Assembly: GCF_004421185.1 (NCBI RefSeq)
Contig: NZ_LXQB01000041.1
Location: 1-32,772 of the forward strand
DNA: 32,772 bases
Direction of reading: 5' to 3'
From: Methylacidiphilum sp. Yel
GTDB taxonomy: Bacteria; Verrucomicrobiota; Verrucomicrobiia; Methylacidiphilales; Methylacidiphilaceae
Position 1 is the stretch's first letter; each line of letters opens with the position of its first letter. Below, in pieces: positions 1-8,306 of this stretch. A program made the position numbers and the translations under genes. The notes beneath the pieces are model-generated. The model saw only the letters and a program-made list of their open reading frames with translations, had not been told where the DNA came from and did not search any database.

Positions 1-582
1 GCCGCAGCGGTGAATAGCAGCGAGTGGGCATTGTTCCAGAGACTCAAGGCGAGGGGCCTGGAGGTCGAAGTCGTCAGTGGTGGCCGGACGAAGTGGAATT
101 GGCATCGGCTCAGTATTCCCAAGACCCACTGCCTGGACGCGGCCTGTGTGTGGCATGTGGACGCTGTGGAGTGCTGGAAGCAGCCGGTATTACAGGTGCA
201 GGGCAGGGAGCGCGGCAGGTATCAGCGCACACGCCTCACGAAGTACGGCTTCCCGCACGTATACCTGACCAGAAGCAAAAGCGCCTTCGGGTTTCAGACC
301 GGCGAGCTGATAGGGGCCGTGGGCAGAACCGGGAAGAAAGTTGGCACCTACCTTGGCCGTGTGGCCATCCGTGCCAGTGGAAGTTTTGACCTCCAGACCG
401 GTAACGGACTGGTGCAAGGGAAGGCAAGCACCGATTCTCTACCTTGGTCGGGCGTGAAGATGGATAGGGTATTCGTGGACCAAGATAGCATTGGACAAAG
501 GAGACTACGGGAACTAGGGCGGCTTACGCCGCCGCGCTATCCCTCCGGCATGAATGCCGGGGTTTCCCGCGCAACTGGATGA
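1..582 (+). pseudogene. iscB: IscB-type RNA-guided nuclease, C-terminal fragment, frameshifted
   Basis: The gene enters from the left edge already open (AAAVNSSEWAL), so only the C-terminal part is present. IscB proteins are RuvC/HNH nucleases guided by an omega RNA and carried by IS200/IS605-like elements; they are ancestral to Cas9. The RuvC-III motif KTHCLDAACV is intact (His at 127-129, Asp at 136-138), followed by the family's terminal beta-rich domain with KYGFP, GFQTGE and GRVAIRASGSFD. After LVQG (about 420) the open frame stops resembling the family. The expected ending (about KHRFSTLVGREDG) continues in the frame starting at 423, then hits TAG at 465-467 where the family usually has Tyr. 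The open frame to 582 runs through transposon-end hairpins and is probably not real protein. The stretch is far more GC-rich than the rest. Family identity is confident; loss of function is inferred, and the 5' part cannot be judged. Confidence 0.8.
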
Positions 583-592
583 ATTTCTCCAG
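512..592 (+). mobile_element. Right end of the IscB-carrying IS200/IS605-like element
   Basis: Three stem-loops follow the iscB fragment. GGCGGC (518-523) pairs with GCCGCC (528-533). CC-T-CCGGCA (542-550) pairs with TGCCGG-GG (555-562) with T544 bulged. CTGGA (575-579) pairs with TCCAG (588-592). Subterminal hairpins with a bulged T are the kind recognised by Y1 transposases of the IS200/IS605 family. The change from GC-rich to AT-rich sequence falls at about 575-600, so the element's right boundary is probably there. The exact cleavage site cannot be fixed without the left end or an empty site. Confidence 0.55.
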
Positions 593-679
593 TTTCATTC
601 AAATGCAGTGGACATTTCGTTCTGACAGCTTCAAAATAATCAACATAAAAACAAGATAGCATTCAACCCTTTCATACCA

Positions 680-1804
680 ATGACAAATATCATTTCCCCA
701 CAGATCAATCCAAGCCTGACAAAACTAATTCCTTACGAACCAGGCAAACCGATTGAAGAACTCGCCAGAGAATATGGCTTCAGTCCCAATGAAATCATTA
801 AACTGGCCTCGAACGAAAATCCCTTAGGTCCTTCCCCATTCGCAGTGGAGGCAATCGCTAAAAATCTCCATAAAATCCATCTTTATCCAGACGGCAATGG
901 ATATGCTCTAAAAAAGGCTTTGGCCGCTTCTCTGGACATCGACATAGAGAACATCGTTTTAGGAAACGGATCGAACGAAATTATCGAATTGCTCTTTCAT
1001 CTTTTTGCATCCTCATCAACAGAAGAAGTCATTTTTTCTAAATATGCCTTTGCCGTTTACAAGCTCATGGCTGAACTTTTCGGAGCAAGCTTTAAGGAAA
1101 TCGATGACCTTTCCTTCTCTCATGATCTTCAATCGATGCTTCACTCCATAGGACCAAAGACCAAGCTAATTTTTATTGCTAATCCAAACAATCCCACCGG
1201 CACTCGAATTCCTAATGAACAACTTTACGAATTTTTGGACACTGTTCCTGAGCGTGTTGTCGTTGCAATCGATGAAGCATATATCGATTTTGTCCCCGAT
1301 CCCCCCCAAACTCTTTCTTTTATCAAAAAAAGAGAAAATATCGTAATCCTCCGGACTTTTTCCAAGATGCATGGTCTTGCCGGTTTGAGAATCGGCTATG
1401 GTATAGCTCCAAAAAGCATCGCCAATTACTTGCAAAGAGCAAGACAGCCTTTTAATACCAATTTTCTGGCTCAAGTGGCTGCGACTGCAAGCCTTGAAGA
1501 CAAACAACATATCCTCAAGACTCTAAAAATAACTGAAGAAGGGAAGAAAAGACTAGAAGATGGGTTCAATCGATTAGGGTTGCGTTTTATTCCTTCGAGT
1601 GCAAACTTTATTCTCGTTCATGTTGGAGATGGAGAGTATGTTTTTAAATCTTTTTTAAAAAAAGGAATCATCATAAGGCCAATGAAAAGCTATGGATTGG
1701 CCGAATGGGTAAGAATAACTGTTGGAACTCCTGAACAACTATCAAAATTGTTGGAAGCATTCCCTTCCATTCTGCTTCCCCTCCGTACGCTTAAGAAAAA
1801 GTGA
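680..1804 (+). CDS. hisC: Histidinol-phosphate/aromatic aminotransferase
   Basis: Fold-type I PLP aminotransferase of 374 residues, the normal HisC length. HisC converts imidazole acetol-phosphate to histidinol phosphate with glutamate as donor, and many HisC paralogues also transaminate prephenate or aromatic keto acids. Visible motifs are [11 protein letters not shown] near residue 43, NPNNPTGT (168-175), DEAY (198-201), the PLP lysine K229 in [12 protein letters not shown], and the phosphate-binding Arg in RIGYG. The stop overlaps the tyrA start (GTGA), so the two are translationally coupled. That pairing hints at a role in tyrosine or phenylalanine transamination as well as, or instead of, histidine synthesis. 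No histidine genes lie nearby. The ATG at 680 is the first in frame and has no clear Shine-Dalgarno sequence. Confidence 0.9.
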   Translation: MTNIISPQINPSLTKLIPYEPGKPIEELAREYGFSPNEIIKLASNENPLGPSPFAVEAIAKNLHKIHLYPDGNGYALKKALAASLDIDIENIVLGNGSNEIIELLFHLFASSSTEEVIFSKYAFAVYKLMAELFGASFKEIDDLSFSHDLQSMLHSIGPKTKLIFIANPNNPTGTRIPNEQLYEFLDTVPERVVVAIDEAYIDFVPDPPQTLSFIKKRENIVILRTFSKMHGLAGLRIGYGIAPKSIANYLQRARQPFNTNFLAQVAATASLEDKQHILKTLKITEEGKKRLEDGFNRLGLRFIPSSANFILVHVGDGEYVFKSFLKKGIIIRPMKSYGLAEWVRITVGTPEQLSKLLEAFPSILLPLRTLKKK

Positions 1805-2658
1805 ACAAAAAGACTTTCCCAATAGATACAATTACTATTATTGGACCAGGGCTCATTGGAGGATCTATAGCGAAAGCAGTCAAAGAAAGAGGGCTATGCA
1901 AAAAACTAGCGATTGCAGCCAGAGAGGAAGAACTAGATATAGTAAAAAAATCTGGCCTTGAAGCTGATCTGTACAATCAACTTGCTTCTTCCATTGCAGG
2001 AGCCGATCTTGTTGTGATCTGTGTCCCTTTTGATGCTCTAAAAACTATTTTACTTCAAATTAAAGACCATATCGAACCTCAAACCGTTATCACCGATGTC
2101 ATTAGTGTTAAAAAAGAAGTCATGACCCTGTTTTCTGAACTCCTTGGAGAAAAAGTAGAATGGATCGGAAGCCATCCGATGGCAGGCAGTGAAAGATCTG
2201 GTTTCGACGCTGCTAACAGCTTGCTCTTCGAAGGATCAATAACGATTCTTACCCCTGCCAATCATGTTTCTGCGTTGGCTATTGACTGCATAAAAACTTT
2301 TTGGGCGAAACTTGGCTCTATACCCATTGAACTCTCAGCAGAAGAGCACGATGCACTGGTTTCCGAAATAAGTCATCTTCCCCATCTTCTAGCCGCCGTT
2401 CTTATTGGATCGGTAAGCAGCCAAAGTCTCCAGCTTGTCGGCCCAGGATTTAAAGACACAACCCGCATTGCTGCAGGCTGTCCAAGATTGTGGAAATCCA
2501 TATTAATGGCCAATCGGCATTATGTTCAGAAGGTGGGAGAAAAATTTATTCTACAATTTCAAAATGCATTGCACATTCTGCAGCAAGGAGATGAAAAAGC
2601 TCTTTTTGAACTATTGAACAAGGCACAGGCTATTAGAAAAAGATTAGAGAAAAAATAA
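1801..2658 (+). CDS. tyrA: Prephenate (or arogenate) dehydrogenase
   Basis: A 285-residue stand-alone TyrA that oxidatively decarboxylates prephenate to 4-hydroxyphenylpyruvate (or arogenate to tyrosine) with NAD(P)+. The N-terminal Rossmann motif is GPGLIGGS (15-22). The family signature [15 protein letters not shown] begins at residue 124, with a second conserved His in SHLPHLLA. There is no chorismate mutase domain and no C-terminal ACT domain, so tyrosine feedback control of the ACT type is not expected. GTG start at 1801 overlaps the hisC stop by 4 bases. With the transaminase encoded just upstream, the pair covers the last steps from prephenate to tyrosine. Whether it prefers prephenate or arogenate cannot be read from the sequence. 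Confidence 0.92.
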   Translation: MNKKTFPIDTITIIGPGLIGGSIAKAVKERGLCKKLAIAAREEELDIVKKSGLEADLYNQLASSIAGADLVVICVPFDALKTILLQIKDHIEPQTVITDVISVKKEVMTLFSELLGEKVEWIGSHPMAGSERSGFDAANSLLFEGSITILTPANHVSALAIDCIKTFWAKLGSIPIELSAEEHDALVSEISHLPHLLAAVLIGSVSSQSLQLVGPGFKDTTRIAAGCPRLWKSILMANRHYVQKVGEKFILQFQNALHILQQGDEKALFELLNKAQAIRKRLEKK

Positions 2659-2689
2659 ATCGTTCTTATATTTCATAAAAAATAGCGCT

Positions 2690-3940
2690 ATGCATCTGCC
2701 CTTTAGTCTATTTCTAGCCCTTCGGTATCTGCGTCCAAGAAGAAGTTTTGTCTCGGTTATAACTCTTTTGTCAGTTCTTGGAGTCAGCTTGGGGGTTGCT
2801 GTCCTGGTTATCGTCCTTTCTGTAATGGCTGGATTCAGTCTTGAACTTGAAAAGAAGATAATCGGATTTAATGCTCACCTAGTGGTATCCAATGGAGAAA
2901 TTCTCTCCCGACCTCAAGCTATCATGGAACTTGTAGAGAAAGATCCGCTGGTTGTTGGGGCAGCTCCATTTGTCAGTGGACCGGTAATGGTTGAGTACGC
3001 CAGCCGGATCACTACGCCTATTTTACGCGGCATAAATATTGATCTAGAAGAGAAGGTCATACCAATAAAAAAATTTCTTATTGCCGGCAGTTATGACTTG
3101 GAAGGAGAGTCAGTTATCGTTGGGGAAGAATGGGCCAAGCATAGCGACGCTTACCTTGGAGATAAAGTCCTGATTTATGCCCCTCGACACTTCCAGGCTT
3201 TCAGAGACAATTACCAAAAAGGCAAACAAACTACTATCTTGCCTTCAGAATTTACCATTACAGGTATTTTCCGGACTGGCCTTTACGAATACGACGCCAG
3301 TTATTTTATAACCTCCTTAGCCAACGCCCAATATTTGTACAGTCTTGGCAACGGCGTGCACGGGGTTTCTATTCGTATTCAAAATCCTTTAGCTGCCAAT
3401 AAAGTCAAAGAACGGCTGAATCTTCGACTTCAACCCCCTGAAGAAGCTTTGACGTGGATAGATCAAAATAAACCTCTTTTTTCGGCGATCGCTATCGAGC
3501 GCATCGCCATGACTTTCATTTTGTTTTTTATAATCATCGTAGCCGCTTTTGGATTGTGCAGCACACTTATTACAATTACTGTCCAAAAAAGCAAAGAAAT
3601 CGGTCTACTGAAGGCCCTAGGTGCTAGAGATGATCAAATCCTTTCCATTTTCGTTCTGCATGGATTTATTGTTGGTGTTTTCGGTACCCTACTAGGACTT
3701 GTCTTAGCCAGCTTCTCCCTATATTATAGGAACAGCTTTAGAGATTTTATTGGAAAGCATTTAGGCATCGACCTTTTTTCGGCCGATGTGTATCATTTTT
3801 CAACAATACCGATGGTAATAGATCCTCTACTGGTTACCGGCATAAGTTTTGGGGCTATTTTCATCTGCATATTGGCGGCTTGGATCCCTGCAATGAATGC
3901 AGCGAAGTTAACTCCAGCAAAAGCGCTGCGTTATGAATAA
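2690..3940 (+). CDS. lolC: Lipoprotein-releasing ABC transporter permease, LolC/LolE family
   Basis: Inner-membrane permease of 416 residues with the LolC/MacB-FtsX layout. It has TM1 at about residues 20-49, a large periplasmic domain (about 50-270), and three C-terminal helices at about 273-297, 319-345 and 380-402, ending at [17 protein letters not shown]. With LolD it extracts mature lipoproteins from the inner membrane for transfer to LolA. The conserved cytoplasmic stretch KSKEIGLLKALGA lies between TM2 and TM3. Only one permease gene is present before lolD, so the complex probably uses two copies of this subunit rather than separate LolC and LolE. It begins 31 bases after tyrA, and its last 8 bases overlap lolD. 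Confidence 0.88.
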   Translation: MHLPFSLFLALRYLRPRRSFVSVITLLSVLGVSLGVAVLVIVLSVMAGFSLELEKKIIGFNAHLVVSNGEILSRPQAIMELVEKDPLVVGAAPFVSGPVMVEYASRITTPILRGINIDLEEKVIPIKKFLIAGSYDLEGESVIVGEEWAKHSDAYLGDKVLIYAPRHFQAFRDNYQKGKQTTILPSEFTITGIFRTGLYEYDASYFITSLANAQYLYSLGNGVHGVSIRIQNPLAANKVKERLNLRLQPPEEALTWIDQNKPLFSAIAIERIAMTFILFFIIIVAAFGLCSTLITITVQKSKEIGLLKALGARDDQILSIFVLHGFIVGVFGTLLGLVLASFSLYYRNSFRDFIGKHLGIDLFSADVYHFSTIPMVIDPLLVTGISFGAIFICILAAWIPAMNAAKLTPAKALRYE

Positions 3941-4622
3941 TTATGTTCTTGAAGCTCGTTCCATCAGCAAATCCTATATACTTGGCTCAGCCTGTATTGA
4001 AGTGTTGTCTAAACTTTATGTTCGATTCGAAGAAGGCCTTTTTTTTACCATCCAGGGGGCCTCAGGATCAGGCAAAACGACTCTTCTGCAACTCCTTGGA
4101 GGATTAGAAAAACCAGATAAAGGCTATATCCTTTACCGAGGAGAGAATATATTGCAACTATCTGCCAAAGAATTAGCCAAATGGCGGGCAGAAACAATAG
4201 GATTTGTTTTTCAATCTTATCATCTCCTGCCAGAGCTTTCGGCTCTTGAAAATATTGAACTGCCCGCATTAATCATTGGAAAAGGAAACCAAAAAAAAGC
4301 TATGGAACTATTAGAAGCCGTTGGACTTGAGAAAAGAGCCAACCATCGACCCAATGAGCTCTCGGGAGGCGAACAACAAAGAGTAGCTATTGCCAGAGCT
4401 TTAAGGAACGATCCTCCAGTGATTCTAGCCGACGAACCAACAGGAAACCTGGATGGAGAAACTGGTAAACAGATCATCAATCTGCTCTTATCCATTCAAA
4501 AAGAAAAAAACAAAACACTCATTCTTGTAACCCACGAAAGAGAGATTGCCTCTTTAGGAGATAAACAACTCTTGCTTAGTCATGGAAAAATAACGGAAAT
4601 AGAAAGTAAGTTTTCAACTTAA
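3933..4622 (+). CDS. lolD: Lipoprotein-releasing system ATP-binding protein
   Basis: ABC ATPase of 229 residues, the usual LolD length. It has Walker [10 protein letters not shown] (42-50), Q-loop [10 protein letters not shown], signature LSGGEQQR (143-150), Walker B VILADEP followed by TGNLD (163-174) and the H-loop His in LVTHERE. The [15 protein letters not shown] and ADEPTGNLD forms are typical of the LolD/MacB subgroup. The ATG lies 8 bases inside the end of the permease gene, so the two are probably made in a fixed ratio from one transcript. It powers release of lipoproteins from the cytoplasmic membrane. Confidence 0.92.
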   Translation: MNNYVLEARSISKSYILGSACIEVLSKLYVRFEEGLFFTIQGASGSGKTTLLQLLGGLEKPDKGYILYRGENILQLSAKELAKWRAETIGFVFQSYHLLPELSALENIELPALIIGKGNQKKAMELLEAVGLEKRANHRPNELSGGEQQRVAIARALRNDPPVILADEPTGNLDGETGKQIINLLLSIQKEKNKTLILVTHEREIASLGDKQLLLSHGKITEIESKFST

Positions 4623-4690
4623 ATCTGAGGTATTTCCTTTATTGTCTGTCTACCTTATGATTGATCAAATAAAATGAAGGAAACGGTATT

Positions 4691-5575
4691 ATGAAAATTT
4701 ACATTAATGGTCTTTTTTATCCAAAAGAAGAGGCTAAAATTTCGGTATTTGATCATGGACTGCTTTACGGAGATGGGGTCTTTGAAGGAATAAGAGCTTA
4801 TAACCGGCGTGTCTTTCGGTTAGAAAGGCATGTTGAAAGACTCTTTTATTCTGCCAAAGCCATAAATCTATCAATTCCTTTATCCCCTGAAGAGTTTTCC
4901 GAAGCTATTCTAGAAACCTGTAGACAAAACGAGATCGAGAATGGCTACATCCGAGCGGTCGTTACCAGAGGGATAGGCGATTTAGGACTTAATCCATTAC
5001 ACTGTCAAAAACCTACCATCTTCATTATTGCTGATAAAATTTTGCTTTATAATCCAAAAATCTATCAAGAAGGTCTTACCGTTCGGACCGTTTCCACACG
5101 CATATCCTCACATGGCTCAATCAGTCCAGCCATCAAATCCTTAAACTATCTCAATAAGATATTAGCAAAAATTGAAGCCAATCTTTCAGGAGCAGATGAA
5201 GGGCTTTTGCTCAACCAACTCGATCATATTGCTGAATGTACGTCTGAGAACATTTTTTTAGTTAAGAATGGCATCGTGATGACCCCCCCAGTGTCCGCAG
5301 GCCTCTTACCAGGCATTACAAGAGAAACCATCCTTACCTTGGCAAAAGAGATGGAATTGAAAACGGAAGAAAAGAATCTAGTCCTATATGACATTTGGAC
5401 AGCAGAAGAGGTTTTTATTACTGGAACCGGTGCTGAAATTGCTCCTGTCGTCGAAGTGGATGGAAGACCCATAGGGAAAAGAAAGCCTGGCGAGATCACC
5501 CTTTTACTCATGAAAAAATTTAGAGAGTTGACACAGCATTCAGGCGTCAATATTTATGCCAAGGAAGACTCTTAA
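4691..5575 (+). CDS. ilvE: Branched-chain amino-acid aminotransferase
   Basis: Fold-type IV PLP aminotransferase of 294 residues, catalysing the last step of valine, leucine and isoleucine synthesis. The N-terminal FDHGLLYGDGVFEG motif (about 20-33), the PLP lysine K149 in AIKSLNYLNK, ECTSENIFLV and the phosphate-cup segment TGTGAEI are all present. The related 4-amino-4-deoxychorismate lyase and D-amino-acid transaminase share the fold, but the SLNYLN motif favours IlvE. AAGGA lies about 9 bases before the ATG and supports the start. It follows lolD by 68 bases and may be read from the same transcript or from its own promoter. Confidence 0.88.
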   Translation: MKIYINGLFYPKEEAKISVFDHGLLYGDGVFEGIRAYNRRVFRLERHVERLFYSAKAINLSIPLSPEEFSEAILETCRQNEIENGYIRAVVTRGIGDLGLNPLHCQKPTIFIIADKILLYNPKIYQEGLTVRTVSTRISSHGSISPAIKSLNYLNKILAKIEANLSGADEGLLLNQLDHIAECTSENIFLVKNGIVMTPPVSAGLLPGITRETILTLAKEMELKTEEKNLVLYDIWTAEEVFITGTGAEIAPVVEVDGRPIGKRKPGEITLLLMKKFRELTQHSGVNIYAKEDS

Positions 5576-6075
5576 GCGACGCAGGTAAGCTTACTTGGTC
5601 CTTCTGCTCTCTGCTATTCTATTACACTGGGAAGTTTTTGGAAGTAGAGAGCTGATGCACCACCCTTGAGAAATTGTCACTTCCTCTCCGCAGCCGATTA
5701 GCCTGCATACTCTCACCACTCTAACAAGATCCTTGCGTTTTCCAAAACAGTGAGCAAGGCATCGGCACTACCTACTTTTATGCTTTTGTCGAAGGATACA
5801 GGCAGGACACTGCTAGAATGTCTATCACCGCACTCTATACAACAGCCAGGAGAGTCTATGCGGTCAATCGCCTCGCTCTATAGAGGTTGGATATTCCTCA
5901 TCTCTCCTGCTTTTCTATTCAATCATTTGCTCAACAAGAAACTAACTCCCTTTGTGTTTAGTTCTCTAAGTTAAATATAGGCAGGGTTTAGAGTCTAGGG
6001 AGAAGGTAAATGCCAAGCCATGCTATAAGAGGAAGGTTCGGATTCCATACACAAACAATCAACTGCATCTTTCTT
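5576..6075. other. Long gap with no convincing gene
   Basis: Five hundred bases between ilvE and the McsA-like promoter hold no convincing gene. A GTG-started frame (5750-5974, 74 codons) and an overlapping frame containing ...GIGTTYFYAFVEGY... (ending at a TAG near 5880) are open but resemble no family I recognise and have no ribosome binding site. The stretch is slightly richer in G+C than its neighbours. It may be a decayed gene or mobile-element remnant; nothing in the sequence proves this. Confidence 0.4.
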
Positions 6076-6103
6076 TTGTCAGTCAAAAGATTTCTGATAT
6101 GAT
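6076..6103 (+). promoter_or_regulatory. Sigma70-type promoter for the McsA-like gene
   Basis: TTGTCA (6076-6081) and TATGAT (6098-6103) each match five of six bases of the -35 and -10 consensus and are separated by 16 bases. Transcription would start near 6110 and give a leader of about 55 bases before the ATG at 6166. Confidence 0.5.
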
Positions 6104-6165
6104 ATAAGTAGTTAAAAACTAATTTTGTATTTTTTTAAATCTAGATAATAATAGTATCTATTCTT

Positions 6166-6651
6166 ATGAAATGCGCTTTTTGTAATGAAATGGCTACTGT
6201 TCATCTCACCCAAATTGTGGGAGAGAAAATGCAGAAAATAGATCTGTGTGAGAAATGCGCCAAAGAGAAAGGAATCTCGGACTCTATGGCCTTTTCTCTA
6301 ACCGATATGCTTCTTGGAGATGAAACGGCTAAAAATCATATTCATGAGGGGGAACTGAGTTGTCCTCAGTGTGGATTTACTGAAACCGATTTCAAGAAGA
6401 CAGGAAGACTCGGTTGTCCTGCCTGCTATGAAACTTTTTCTGAGATTGTCGAAACCATTCTTAAAGACATGCATAAAGGGGTGGTTCATAAAGGAAAGAC
6501 CCCAAAAAAGTTTGCAAAAGCCCAGTTTTACCAAACCAAAATCAAACGCCTTCAAGAAGATTTAAAGAAAGCTGTAGCCCAAGAAAAATACGAGGAAGCA
6601 GCTACAATTAGGGATGAAATAGCGCAGTTAGAAAATCTTATAAAATCCTAA
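6166..6651 (+). CDS. McsA-like zinc protein with C-terminal UVR motif
   Basis: A 161-residue protein with four CxxC pairs: C3/C6, C28/C31, C66/C69 and C84/C87, consistent with two zinc-binding sites. A UVR (UvrB/UvrC interaction-type) helical motif follows at about 125-160 (RLQEDLKKAVAQEKYEEAA). This is the domain order of McsA, which in Firmicutes activates the protein-arginine kinase McsB and so controls CtsR and Clp proteolysis. The neighbours are not mcsB, ctsR or clpC, so the partner must lie elsewhere or the role differs. The ATG at 6166 begins with MKCAFC as in the family. No Shine-Dalgarno sequence is visible. Confidence 0.8.
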   Translation: MKCAFCNEMATVHLTQIVGEKMQKIDLCEKCAKEKGISDSMAFSLTDMLLGDETAKNHIHEGELSCPQCGFTETDFKKTGRLGCPACYETFSEIVETILKDMHKGVVHKGKTPKKFAKAQFYQTKIKRLQEDLKKAVAQEKYEEAATIRDEIAQLENLIKS

Positions 6652-6691
6652 ATTTTGCTAGGGTAAATTTCTACCTCCTTCCTCAAAAGCT

Positions 6692-6743
6692 CTACTGTTT
6701 TAGGGTCGAAACGCTCAAATAGTTAAAGGGCACAAAACAGTAG
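6692..6743. repeat. Perfect 10-base inverted repeat with 32-base spacer
   Basis: CTACTGTTTT (6692-6701) is the exact reverse complement of AAAACAGTAG (6734-6743). It lies in the 201-base gap between the McsA-like gene and gnd. It could be an operator, an RNA hairpin or the ends of a tiny decayed element. There is no U-tract that would make it a standard terminator. Confidence 0.5.
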
Positions 6744-6852
6744 CCAAAGATATGTTCTGGTTTTGTCTTCGTCCGCAACAATAAGCACAGATATTTTTTA
6801 TAGTTTATAAGAAAGAACCAAATATTACATCACTTTTAAAACCGAGGTTATC

Positions 6853-8268
6853 ATGGGAAAAAGTTTTATTGGAATCATTGGTCTTGGGGTTATGGGAAGA
6901 AATCTCGCCCTCAATATTCTTGATCATGGCTTTACTGTTTCTGGCTTTGACAAGGATCTCTCTAAATGCATTGCCCTCAAAGAAGAATCTAAGGAGATGG
7001 CTTCTTCTTATGACTCAGTGGAGAATTTTATTCATTCACTAGAAAAACCAAAAAAAATCTTATTTTTTGTTCCTGCAGGTCATATCGTGGATCAAGTCAT
7101 TCAAGAGCTGCTCCCTTTTTTGGAAAGTGGCGATATCCTCATTGACGGAGGCAATTCCTTTTTCCGTGATACGGAAAGGCGACAAAAGGAGTTAAAAAAC
7201 AGAAACATCTTTTTCATTGGCATGGGAACATCTGGGGGAGAAAGCGGTGCCCGTCATGGACCTAGCCTTATGATTGGGGGAGATAAGGAGGCCTATGAAC
7301 AGTTGAGAACGTTGCTAGAGGCCATCTCGGCGAAGGTAGAAGGAGAGCCTTGTGTGGACTATATGGGTAGAGGGGCAGCAGGTCATTATGTAAAGATGGT
7401 TCATAACGGAATCGAATATGGAATCATGGAATTAATAGCAGAATGTTACGACTTTGCGCATAGAGTCCTCAAGTTGGATGAAAAGAAAATTTCAGATCTT
7501 TTTGAACAGTGGTCTAAGGAAGAACTTGCTAGTTATTTGATGGAAATAACAGTCCATATTTTACGAAAAAGAGATGATAAGTCCAACGACCTTTTGTTAA
7601 ATAAAGTCCTCGATGTTGCTAGGCAACTTGGAACAGGCGCCTGGACTTCTGAAGAAGCTTTTTCACTCCAAGTCCCTGCCCCAACCATTGATGCAGCTGT
7701 TACCATGCGGAACCTTTCTTCTCGAGTTGAAGAGCGAAAAGCGTATGTAGAGCGTTTTAAATCAGGCCTAGCAAGTGACATTTCAGAAGAAACTTTTGCT
7801 TCTCCTTTTTATGAAGAGCTAAAGAAAGCCCTCTTTTTAGGCATCATTTCTACGTATGCCCAAGGTTTTTCCTTATTGAGTGAAGCTTCCAAAAGATACG
7901 ATTATTCACTTGAGATGGAGAAAGTGGCTAAAGTTTGGAGAGGAGGATGCATTATCCGTTCGCAGTTTTTAGAAAAAATTCGCCTGGCTTTCCAAAGCAA
8001 CCCTCAATTATCCAATCTATTATTAGATCCTAATATTTTTAGTGAAATAAAAGAAAAAAACCTCCTTAGATCTTTGCGAAACTTCTGTTTATACGCAATT
8101 AAAGTCGGCCTACCGGCCTACGCTTTTCTTTCCACCCTAAGCTACATTGATGCGTTCCGAAGCGAAAAATTACCAGCAAATTTAATACAACTCCAACGAG
8201 ATTATTTTGGTTCCCACACCTACGAAAGAATTGATCTGGAAGGAACGTTTCACACAATTTGGGAATAA
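6853..8268 (+). CDS. gnd: 6-phosphogluconate dehydrogenase, decarboxylating
   Basis: Full-length Gnd of 471 residues, converting 6-phosphogluconate to ribulose 5-phosphate, CO2 and NAD(P)H. The coenzyme motif GLGVMG is at 10-15, the substrate motif SGGESGARHGPS at 127-138, and the catalytic lysine K181 lies in GHYVKMVHNGIEYG. The C-terminus ends with the conserved YERID..GTFHTIW, which reaches into the partner subunit's active site. GAGGT sits about 5 bases before the ATG. rpiB follows after 38 bases, so the oxidative branch and pentose isomerisation appear to be co-transcribed. Cofactor preference cannot be settled by eye. Confidence 0.95.
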   Translation: MGKSFIGIIGLGVMGRNLALNILDHGFTVSGFDKDLSKCIALKEESKEMASSYDSVENFIHSLEKPKKILFFVPAGHIVDQVIQELLPFLESGDILIDGGNSFFRDTERRQKELKNRNIFFIGMGTSGGESGARHGPSLMIGGDKEAYEQLRTLLEAISAKVEGEPCVDYMGRGAAGHYVKMVHNGIEYGIMELIAECYDFAHRVLKLDEKKISDLFEQWSKEELASYLMEITVHILRKRDDKSNDLLLNKVLDVARQLGTGAWTSEEAFSLQVPAPTIDAAVTMRNLSSRVEERKAYVERFKSGLASDISEETFASPFYEELKKALFLGIISTYAQGFSLLSEASKRYDYSLEMEKVAKVWRGGCIIRSQFLEKIRLAFQSNPQLSNLLLDPNIFSEIKEKNLLRSLRNFCLYAIKVGLPAYAFLSTLSYIDAFRSEKLPANLIQLQRDYFGSHTYERIDLEGTFHTIWE

Positions 8269-8306
8269 CTTGACTTCAAGTATGAAATTTTCTCAAGATA
8301 GCCTAT

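Noticed and set aside
5750..5974. GTG-started frame of 74 codons
   Set aside because: No ribosome binding site, no recognisable motif and ordinary codon use; described only as part of the unexplained gap.
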